Assembly (NCBI GenBank): GCA_024278015.1 | Contig: JAJRUC010000080.1 | Coordinates: 1 to 16,309, forward strand | Direction: 5' to 3' | Origin: Chloroflexota bacterium | GTDB lineage: Bacteria; Chloroflexota; Anaerolineae; 4572-78 | DNA: 16,309 nucleotides | In this document: positions 9,401 to 13,263 of the stretch, one piece after another | How positions within the stretch are numbered: position 1 is the stretch's first letter | How the letters are laid out: each line of letters opens with the position of its first letter | The notes under the pieces: model-generated | Database searches by the model: none | Told to the model about the DNA's origin: nothing | Seen by the model: only the letters and a program-made list of their open reading frames with translations | Position numbers and translations under genes: made by a program

Positions 9401-11729
9401 ATATCGCCCACGTCAATATCGTTGGTGTTGATAGTGTAGCTGTAAAGGCTGTCTTCATCCACCGCTGTCACCGCCGCGCCGAGAAAATAGGGCGTGTCAT
9501 TGGTGTTGTTGACGGTGATGGTGAAAACTTGCGTATCGCTGTCAACGCCATCGGTCACTTGCAGGGTCACATTATGCACACCTACTCTGGAATTGGTCGG
9601 CAAACCGGACAGAGTTCCCGTGCCGTCACCGTTATCCACCAGAGTCAACCATGTCGGTTTGACCGATGCGGTGAGGGTGACGGGCGTGGTAATATTGCTA
9701 ATGCTGATGCCATAGCTGTAGCTCAGGTCTTCGGTGGCGGTGAGTATCGGGGGACTGCTGAATGCGGGCGCAAAATGGACGAGACTGCCCGCGCCATTGT
9801 TGACTCCTGTCGTCACGCCCATTTGGGTGCTGTATAGCGGATTCACGCTCAAATCAGTATCGCCGTCCACGCTGAGTTGGTAGCTTTGCCCTTCAACCAA
9901 GCCGATGGTATCGCTGTAATAAGCGTTGACCGCGTAGGTTTCGCTCAAGCCACTGCTGACGGTGATGAGCGCGGAGAAAACGAGGGTATTGGCGGTACTG
10001 CTGTAAACGCCCGTGATATTGTTGGTATCGGGGCCGTTTAAACGCCAGGTGATTTTGCCGAAATCGCCACTGCCCGCCGTGTGGAGCGTGATGTCCGAGA
10101 TTCTCAGGTCGTACACGTCTGCGGTTGCGCCATCAATCAGGCTGAAGTCGAAAATGTCCGGCGCTTCGGCGGGCGTATCCACGGTGACGTTCAACATGAC
10201 CGGCTCGGAAACGCCGCTCGCCGCGCTCAGATTGCCGTCTTCGTCCGGGCATGCCTGGGCCGGGTCGCCGCCGATATTGCCGTAGTAGTCGGCATTGGCT
10301 GTATCCGCTGTATTACCGCTAAAACTAATCTGGCAAGAAGTTACCGTAGCTAACACCGCCGGCATCCCCTGATTGTTGCCGTTGCTGTTGGTCAAACTGC
10401 TCAGTACAAAGACCGCCCCGCCGCGCCCTTGTCCGACAGTGGCGCCACCCCATGCGGTGCCGCTTTTCGCGTTATTACCAGTGAAGGTCGCAAACTGCAA
10501 CGCCAGTTGCCCGCTCCGCACAAAGAGTGCCCCGCCCAGCCCGGCACCGCCGCCGCCATAGCCCATAACGCCATTGCCGCCAAAACTGCCGCCGGTACCG
10601 GCCCAGTCCATCAACGCCGGCAACGCCCGTTGAGCCGCCGCCAAAGCTGTTACCGCCACTGCGGCCGGGACCACTCGCGCCGCCGCCACCGCCAAATCCG
10701 CCATTACCGCCCGCGCCGCCAAATCCGCCATTGCCGCCATAGAAACCACCTCTGCCATCGCCGCCTCTGCCGGCGTTGCCGCTGTTGCCGGCGTTGCCGC
10801 CATTGCCACCCCAACCGCCCGCACCGCCCGCGCCACCGTAGCCACCATAATTACCACCGCCGCCAGTGCCGCCATTAGTGGAAGCATTGCCGCCATTGCC
10901 GCCCGCGCCGCCATTGCCGTAACTATACCCGCTGCCGGCCCAAATGGTGTTAGCACCGGTGCCGCCCGCGCCGCCCGCGCCACCGTTACCGCCATAAGCG
11001 GGTCCGCCGGCTCCACCGGCAACGCCGGCAGTGCCGGAAGCACCGGGAACGCCGCTGAAACTGGCGTTTCCGTTTGTACCGTTAGCACCGGCGGTCCCCG
11101 GCAAACCGACCGTGGTTCCCGGATTCAGTGCGCCCAAACCGCTCATTCCGCCGGCGATGTCCTGATAACTAACAGCACCGGCTTGGCCAGAGGCGAGGTT
11201 ATTGGCAAAAGTAACGTTCCTGACCGTGACATCGCCAGCGTACACAAAGAGTGCCCCGCCCAGCCCGGCGCCGCCAATGCTGCCCGTTGCGCCGGTGGCG
11301 CGGCCGTTTTGAAGGGTCATATCCTCAAAGCGCACCGTACCGGCATACACAAAGAAGGGGCGGTAAGTGCTACCGCCGTCAATGATGGTCACGCCTTGTC
11401 CCTGCCCTCGAATGGTGACGCTGTCGGTGATGAGGGGCATATCGCCGGCAATGGTCAACGTGCCGGTCAGGATGGTGATGATATCGGCACCCGCTGCCGG
11501 GGGCACAGTCGCCGCCGGTGCTGTCATTGTCGAAGTTGGCGTTGAGTATCGCCTCACGCAGGGTGCAAGCCCCATCGCCGGCGGTGGCGTTATCGGCCAT
11601 GCTGTCAACCGTAATGCCGGTGGCATAAATGACACTGCTTAAACCAAACAAGATGATGGCAATCAGGCTCAAGACAATGATAGTCGCCGAACGGCGGAAA
11701 GATTTAGGGAATACGGGTTGGTTTGACAT
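1603..11729 (-). CDS. Giant CSLREA-domain secreted multi-domain protein, whole gene, interrupted by four single-base frameshifts
   Basis: This is the reconstruction of one gene from five overlapping frames. The ATG at 11729 has AGGAG five to six bases upstream. Moving between frames needs one base removed at CCC 11490-11492, at CCC 10602-10604 and at one of two GGG runs (8926-8928 or 8932-8934), and one base added at CCC 3442-3444. The corrected frame is exactly 3375 codons including the stop, with no internal stop. Inferred order by residue: membrane/signal segment 14-36; CSLREA motif 54-61; beta-helix and glycine-rich part to about 430; cadherin/Ig-like domains about 650-1025; unrecognised beta-rich region about 1025-2180; DUF4397-like repeats about 2180-2560; Ig/FN3-like domains about 2760-3165; YLPLIL linker and CARDB-like end. 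The product would be a huge surface or secreted adhesin-like protein. The segments are annotated separately below. The single-gene interpretation is strong. Whether the frameshifts are real cannot be told from one sequence. Confidence 0.8.
3357..8885 (-). CDS. Giant protein segment 4: cadherin-like, DUF11-like, large unrecognised region and DUF4397-like repeats
   Basis: This is the longest intact stretch, 1842 codons. The GTG at 8885 is simply the first possible start after the upstream stop. It begins in the middle of a cadherin-like/VCBS-type domain (LDNDFDPDGN, then FSYTVQDVGG). A conserved-repeat (DUF11-like) domain follows, near 8650-8330 (GERAQLNYRFIISNTGAYAA, DLVVTVLAKT). About 8260-5300 is beta-rich and not recognised. 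From about 5170 to 4050 there are three to four DUF4397-like modules: LRAGHAVSGTGTLDVWVNG, LRLVNIAHGMPKLSLKVRMG and LRVTHQASGAPAVDVVL, each followed by a GxxYTL-type strand. The last about 30 codons, after 3442, are out of frame and are not expected in the real protein. Confidence 0.75.
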   Translation of the reverse strand: MLDNDFDPDGNAMRVVAVQSAGGSGSMMIAADGQSLRYIGDAAGTQVFSYTVQDVGGDYPLTDSAQVTVKVHDYSPADVVSYNFSGLNGGVSTPLRSGERAQLNYRFIISNTGAYAAKAALNYTLNGANLEIIDILATPSQGRCATYSGAYATLDCDIGIMGNQAGATVDLVVTVLAKTAGSLYEKATLNSVNPILSGGKSIPLAGTIPVESAGEVHQVWIADGIIDIIADYSETLSGGRTKLYGSVMKIGDYFELRGGTLTYDANGAVQTSGSLSRLWFYPEYAPQGIQILTGPFSIPDHRARTITPGPGATLSTLGLGFPHEGFETIALTYLDFGYPSIRSTIQAKFYISRDLRPLVPMKLRQTATTQKMTIQGDPLIDFGNEGVMTLSLKGLKLVKTGRFYALMDSNATLRLNDIDAASVPVKVTLTSRYGHDYLDIEPKANKVTMNTPAGAVTFYDPKWEDGRFYGNNGAYNADGNPVDISMNAQGWAVNGVSNPPTWRTISARFSYNDSTKQLRIKLPQNYNLIIDNFALGADAKNNSFKLTVADRTLELFNPKLIDGVLRAQTAIIELPPVLDNLELELSDVWVGEAGTCDRDVFSFSVAADEICAGQIAASDQQDVSIAGALRTTIEDITFEKQGKSYVARVSGKVLKLGGAPLYAEAPIRVDIHENYINGPVMEGFSAKFFFMEVSVESPLVFNGWDSIAIGTLSGTFDIPPKFTDPGRLPTAVTAVAAAREGTIGFNASNVFIEKGRWKNVEAGLAGFDLLKQGGFPLKEVNFALHSTPTDGVLDIDIGAKVSITSKKSSRIASGIPRELSLPPEIKAPSGSCAEGADVNLTLHLRTQRAWLYGAGIGYECDYQLAPTYPGAAVLTGMSGDADFRSEFVGPNDIEVDKMAFEITAGLAFGKLAIVDGLDFAIITADPTLKLEIPHFEAKYDPTVGKKVNQKASDWQASFTSSGYLFETIELGSIEAKMGAAPFFVEAKIEAKTPMVVGLLPPIELTRLSGELKFWNAHGRNYTTGDIGIGMTIGSKVLWEDFDVANIDIYLDAQFGNFNHYITNDDKTVTIKPVTGIKGVAEVSVDLGLWDVDWSGAVFIDTDFDLAVGGDVDNYQLVSRARVQRGLAQLYQTQRLNITDARADNALTLSLDPDLSFPSALLRANANGIEGVAQDVLIDVNVPYIADMTLILDSQSGGPTMTLVSPGGTLYGHDNLPLGITYTERSSYVPTPGLSPIAAQGMGRLRAGHAVSGTGTLDVWVNGSLTFNALNFMDTAAYQNFAPGVYTLTFVAAGTSSPVLAETAVNLGAGLDYTVLATGAPGAIQPWAIQDDTAPRGAVSSAYLRLVNIAHGMPKLSLKVRMGNEIFNNIAYPGIGDYTGLYPKRHNLDILNAETGQTLFEMGKVTLEDGAFYTLFVYNTTTGAMAKLQQDAAPTARMNVTYALGQLSNLNLSVDGRVISSSLSAGQTIPPLYLATGSHNVVIAQGGSPLLTQTVVVSGTNNYALTLFEDSGTLTANWAQNNYLPGFKQAGLRVTHQASGAPAVDVVLLHPTSGLELPVASGVSYSQTSKSLDVEGLALPYTVIVREAGTLNTLLTLYNVILSPGNNFTLHLMTQSGQTKLGRSLDRQLAAKTLGVYQMAQAETGQWQVNLHGNIINAGNYELTVDGKKPRPDLQAVHVDTGATPPLLTWRLNSPQPNTSVNIYYQTEPITQMLTITNTNGSTQTVPTQVFKGQTVTGTLIAPLNSAWTDGGNEPYYDLNWTDGTLQSYTLPKDMLLSGSYYVYLEADDGANPLVRVVAPEPVVIEHPWPDTWSAGLSLTQSAIAPLTSRGANSPIPMALNMP
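8917..10611 (-). CDS. Giant protein segment 3: end of beta-helix, two cadherin/putative-Ig domains and a VCBS-type domain
   Basis: The true frame enters here at the 10602-10604 C-run. The open frame extends further upstream but there reads Ala-rich shadow sequence. Coding content: the last Gly-rich residues; a GGALFV beta-helix rung (GGAGLGGALFVRSGQLALQF) with FTGNN; RGGAVFVLSS; and SFSGNTADT. Next is an uncharacterised stretch, followed by two dystroglycan-type cadherin/He_PIG domains, about 9770-9480 and 9500-9225, each with DNGDGT, a LSGxP turn and VTLQVTD or ITLQVTD. A tandem cadherin-like (VCBS-style) domain follows (PVLDNDSDPDGNPIS, then GYDSFIYQLTDG). The frame ends at a TAG just after NNAPRPVPD. 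Removing one base from the nearby GGG/CCC run continues it into the next LDND domain, which is what such tandem arrays do. Confidence 0.75.
   Translation of the reverse strand: MDWAGTGGSFGGNGVMGYGGGGAGLGGALFVRSGQLALQFATFTGNNAKSGTAWGGATVGQGRGGAVFVLSSLTNSNGNNQGMPAVLATVTSCQISFSGNTADTANADYYGNIGGDPAQACPDEDGNLSAASGVSEPVMLNVTVDTPAEAPDIFDFSLIDGATADVYDLRISDITLHTAGSGDFGKITWRLNGPDTNNITGVYSSTANTLVFSALITVSSGLSETYAVNAYYSDTIGLVEGQSYQLSVDGDTDLSVNPLYSTQMGVTTGVNNGAGSLVHFAPAFSSPPILTATEDLSYSYGISISNITTPVTLTASVKPTWLTLVDNGDGTGTLSGLPTNSRVGVHNVTLQVTDGVDSDTQVFTITVNNTNDTPYFLGAAVTAVDEDSLYSYTINTNDIDVGDILTLTAPISTAWMTLTDNGDGTANLSGTPGIAQVGQYPITLQVTDNGGLVSTQYFTVTVPNLPPIAVADWAQAFISQTTTLPVLDNDSDPDGNPISMAGLSQPAHGVAALIGGQANYTPNAGFIGYDSFIYQLTDGLDTVTGTVRVQVVAHNNAPRPVPDR
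10475..11489 (-). CDS. Giant protein segment 2: beta-helix with GGALFV/FxxN motifs and long glycine-rich region
   Basis: In the corrected gene this frame starts at the C-run at 11490-11492, directly after the CSLREA motif: GADIITILTGTLTI then VTIRGQGQGVTIIDGG, the standard first rungs of CSLREA/pectin-lyase-like helices. GGALFVYAGDVTVRNVTFAN is a polymorphic-membrane-protein-like GGAL plus FxxN rung. From about 11110 to 10605 the protein is about half glycine with GGxGG, GNGG and GGAGG units, like PGRS or autotransporter glycine-rich loops inserted in a beta-helix. Past 10602 this frame becomes Arg/Trp-rich out-of-frame sequence (RYRRQFWRQWRYGLW) and stops at 10475. The abrupt change in composition helps place the frameshift. 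Confidence 0.75.
10519..10551. repeat. 33-bp direct repeat, copy A (encodes GGAGLGGALFV rung)
   Basis: On the plus strand it begins CACAAAGAGTGCCCCGCCCA. It matches 11243-11275 at 32 of 33 bases and encodes the same GxGLGGALFV phrase in two beta-helix rungs flanking the glycine-rich region. The rung-to-rung distance is 724 bases. Confidence 0.8.
10535..11110 (-). repeat. Glycine-rich low-complexity coding repeat region (GGxGG, PGRS-like)
   Basis: About 190 codons of short GGC/GGT-rich units encode GGAGG, GNGG, GGYGG and GGFGG. The DNA is imperfectly repetitive with a three-base grain (GCC-rich on the plus strand). Such tracts are prone to unequal recombination and assembly error. One of the four frameshifts lies in it. 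In the protein it probably forms extended loops or a polyglycine-type helix packed on the beta-helix. Confidence 0.75.
11243..11275. repeat. 33-bp direct repeat, copy B (encodes GGAGLGGALFV rung)
   Basis: This is the partner of 10519-10551, differing at one base (G here for A there). The two copies bracket almost exactly the glycine-rich segment. Recombination between them would delete 724 bases, which is not a multiple of three in the sequence as given. Removing the one inserted base at 10602-10604 makes it 723, a multiple of three. Confidence 0.8.
11379..11729 (-). CDS. Giant protein segment 1: signal/anchor and CSLREA motif
   Basis: This is the true N-terminus of the giant protein, with AGGAG five to six bases before the ATG. 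Residues 1-13 are basic (FPKSFRR). Residues 14-36 are a hydrophobic helix ending SSVIYATG, a likely signal peptide or signal anchor. ITVDSMADNATAGDGACTLR plus EAILNAN is the hallmark CSLREA stretch (here CTLREAI, residues 55-61), followed by TGGDCAPGSG. After residue 80, at the GGG opposite 11490-11492, the frame turns into His/Arg-rich nonsense (RYHHHPDRHVDH) and stops at 11379. The natural continuation, GADIITI, lies in the neighbouring frame. The family is well known in environmental bacteria but its function is not established; export is a safe inference. Confidence 0.8.
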   Translation of the reverse strand: MSNQPVFPKSFRRSATIIVLSLIAIILFGLSSVIYATGITVDSMADNATAGDGACTLREAILNANFDNDSTGGDCAPGSGCRYHHHPDRHVDHCRRYAPHHRQRHHSRAGTRRDHH

Positions 11730-11758
11730 TTCTACTCCTGAAAGGTGGATAAACGATG

Positions 11759-11788
11759 AATATATACAGATGTGTCATTGCGAGCCAA
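11759..11788 (-). promoter_or_regulatory. Candidate promoter of the giant gene, -35 inside the palindromic repeat
   Basis: On the minus strand, TATATT (11759-11764) fits a -10 box, and TTGGCT (11783-11788) is a partial -35 at an 18-base spacing. Transcription would start near 11752, leaving a short leader that contains AGGAG. The -35 lies in the end of the 11773-11851 repeat. The call is by motif only, with a weak -35. Confidence 0.3.
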
Positions 11789-11851
11789 AGACGAAGCAAT
11801 CGCTATATGCCAATGGCGGGGATTGCTTCGGGCTACACCCTCGCAATGGCA
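11773..11851. repeat. TGTCATTGCGAG-type palindromic repeat (79 bp)
   Basis: Terminal inverted repeats are TGTCATTGCGAG (11773-11784) and CTCGCAATGGCA (11840-11851), 11 of 12 matching. An inner perfect 10-bp pair is CGAAGCAATC (11792-11801) with GATTGCTTCG (11821-11830). The same core sequence is familiar as a small, highly repeated palindrome in unrelated bacterial genomes; that statement is from general knowledge. It lies 11 bases beyond the stop of the receiver gene and 44 bases before the giant gene, so its transcript could fold as a boundary or terminator-like hairpin. Confidence 0.75.
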
Positions 11852-11862
11852 TCCCCCTTGAG

Positions 11863-12264
11863 TTATCTTTGCCCACGCATATCTTGGCGGGTTATTAAGC
11901 CTTTGCGCAAGGTGCGAAAGGCGGTTAAAAGCGCGTCCGGTGACTCGCTGTGGTCAATCACGGCATCGACATGAATTAATTGGGAAAGGGGTATCGGGTT
12001 GAAACTTATATTAATCAGCATAATTTTTAGCCCGGGATTAGTTTCCCGCAGGCGATGGACGGTTGTTTTCACCGCTTCACCGGGCAAATTATGGTCAAGG
12101 ATGACCATGTCCGGCCGGACGGTTTGAGCCAATGCCAGCAGACCGGCGCCGGTGTCAACACTGCCGACAATGGTTGCGCCCGGTTCTCTGCCCAGCAGAA
12201 GCGTCAACGCCAAACGGGTTTCGGCATATTGGTTGGCTAATAAAATACGCATGGATTCCAGCAT
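11863..12264 (-). CDS. Stand-alone, degenerate receiver-domain protein (133 aa)
   Basis: The ATG at 12264 has AAAGGAG about nine bases upstream; Met5 (MRILLANQ) is a possible later start but lacks such a site. The product is one CheY-like fold with no output domain. The first strand is MRILLANQYAETR; the phosphoacceptor aspartate is kept at residue 57 in VILDHNLPG. The acidic pair that normally ends strand 1 is replaced by Asn11-Gln12. The conserved lysine before the last helix appears as His105 (AVIDHSESPDALL). The magnesium site is therefore probably lost, and the protein may act without phosphorylation or as a partner or decoy for the neighbouring NarL system. It is separated from the response regulator by a terminator, so it likely has its own promoter. 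The receiver assignment is sound; the role is inferred. Confidence 0.8.
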   Translation of the reverse strand: MLESMRILLANQYAETRLALTLLLGREPGATIVGSVDTGAGLLALAQTVRPDMVILDHNLPGEAVKTTVHRLRETNPGLKIMLINISFNPIPLSQLIHVDAVIDHSESPDALLTAFRTLRKGLITRQDMRGQR

Positions 12265-12410
12265 CCTTTTTCACTCCTTTCAGTATAATCGAATATTTGC
12301 GGCGGCGCACTGGACAAAAGGATAGTCTTTTTTTTAAACCTGGCCGGTCGTATAGGTTTTTGCCGATTGGATTCAATATCGCAAAAAAAACCCGCCTCTT
12401 TTTGATTTCA
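12265..12410. other. Intergenic stretch with no recognised feature beyond AT-rich start region
   Basis: This is the upstream part of the 356-base gap between the response regulator and the receiver gene. I see homopolymer runs (TTTTTTTT near 12330, AAAAAAAA near 12383) and an AGGAG for the downstream gene near 12275. A TATACT sits so close to the ribosome site that it is not convincing as a -10. No RNA gene or ORF is supported. Confidence 0.4.
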
Positions 12411-12542
12411 GGGATGCGTAAGATTGCCGCGTTTTGCCATTTTTTACCCCCCTCAGTCCCCCCGTTGACGGGGGGAAGTGTTACATTCTCCCCCCTTGTG
12501 AGGGGGGAGTTACGCGAAGCGGTTGCTTCATCAGAGGGGGGG
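12411..12542. repeat. GC-rich palindromic intergenic repeat, copy 2
   Basis: The design is the same as 641-743: a TGCGTAAG-like edge (the complement of the CTTACGC edge of copy 1), then ATTTTTTACCCCCC, then palindromes CCCCCCGT/ACGGGGGG near 12458-12475 and CTCCCCCCT/AGGGGGGAG near 12488-12509, ending in a G-run near 12535. The copies align over the C/G-run core but differ in loops and length, so they are diverged members of one family. It lies just downstream of a strong terminator. Confidence 0.65.
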
Positions 12543-12561
12543 TGAGTAGTTACTCCCAAAG

Positions 12562-12596
12562 AAAAAAACCTCCACCGGCGGATTGCCGGTGAAGGT
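12562..12596 (-). terminator. Rho-independent terminator of the kinase/response-regulator operon
   Basis: On the minus strand, ACCTTCACCGGC pairs with GCCGGTGGAGGT (one mismatch) across the loop AATCC and is followed at once by TTTTTTTC. It begins 25 bases after the response-regulator stop at 12621. This is the clearest terminator in the window. Confidence 0.9.
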
Positions 12597-12620
12597 TAGA
12601 GGGGGGCGACAGATGCGGAG

Positions 12621-13262
12621 CTATGGTTTTATGAGTCCATATTTCAGTGCCAGAGCTACGGCTTTGGCGCGATTGGCTACGCCCAATTTGGTTAAAATAG
12701 CACTGACATGATAACGCGCGGTGGCGTGAGAAATGGTCAGTTGCGTGGCAATTTCTTCGTTACTGCAACCGGCGGCTAATAAAGAGAGTACCTCTTTCTG
12801 GCGTTTGCTCAAATTGGTATTAACAGAAATCGGGGCGGTGGCGGCCGCTTCCGGAGCCGCTTTGACCGGCGGTGCAGGCACAGATTTTCCGGCATGAACG
12901 GCTCGGATGGCCGCTACAATTTCCTGTGCGGACGCATCTTTGAGCAGATAGCCCATCGCGCCGGCTTGTTTCATTTGTTCAATCATTTTTTGTTCCGCAA
13001 AGGTACTGAGGACAATAATTCGGGTATGGGGATAATGGCGGCAAATGCTTCGAGTGGCGACAATGCCGCCTATTCCGTCCATCTTCACATCCATCAAAAC
13101 CACATCGGGGTGATGTTGGCGACACAAAAGCAAGGCCTGTTCGCCACTATCCGCTTCAGCCACCACGTCAATATCGTTACAGGTTTGCAGGACGAGCCGC
13201 ACGCCACGCCGTACAACCATGTGGTCGTCTACAATCATCACGTTAATTTTTTTAGCGGTCAT
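12621..13262 (-). CDS. NarL/FixJ-family response regulator (213 aa)
   Basis: A complete two-domain regulator. The receiver spans residues 5-125 with Asp12/Asp13 (VDDH), phosphoacceptor Asp58 (VVLMDVKMDG), Ser86/Thr87 and Lys108 (YLLKDAS), all key residues present. A Pro/Ala-rich linker covers about 127-147. The LuxR/GerE helix-turn-helix covers about 149-210 (LSKRQKEVLSLLAAGCSNEE, IATQLTISHATARYHVSAIL). The ATG lies one base after the kinase stop codon, so translation is coupled, and the kinase is its likely phosphodonor. It should bind DNA as a dimer on phosphorylation and activate or repress promoters. The adjacent surface-protein genes are plausible targets, but no binding site was identified. 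Length and motif spacing are normal for the family. Confidence 0.95.
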   Translation of the reverse strand: MTAKKINVMIVDDHMVVRRGVRLVLQTCNDIDVVAEADSGEQALLLCRQHHPDVVLMDVKMDGIGGIVATRSICRHYPHTRIIVLSTFAEQKMIEQMKQAGAMGYLLKDASAQEIVAAIRAVHAGKSVPAPPVKAAPEAAATAPISVNTNLSKRQKEVLSLLAAGCSNEEIATQLTISHATARYHVSAILTKLGVANRAKAVALALKYGLIKP

Positions 13263-13263
13263 T

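Noticed and set aside
10429..10878. Plus-strand 149-codon Arg/His-rich frame, and the Ala-rich minus frame upstream of 10611
   Set aside because: Both are out-of-frame readings of the GGC-rich glycine repeat. The amino-acid bias follows directly from the repeat.
10535..11110. Possible CRISPR array or tandem minisatellite
   Set aside because: The short GCC-rich units are irregular, have no conserved repeat/spacer alternation and encode a coherent glycine-rich protein.
12281..12291. TATACT-like -10 box for the receiver gene
   Set aside because: It would place the start inside the ribosome site and has no -35 partner at 16-18 bases.
12155..12559. Frames of about 135 codons on both strands between 12132 and 12559
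   Set aside because: They span the start region of the receiver gene and the GC-rich repeat. No ribosome site, no domain pattern.
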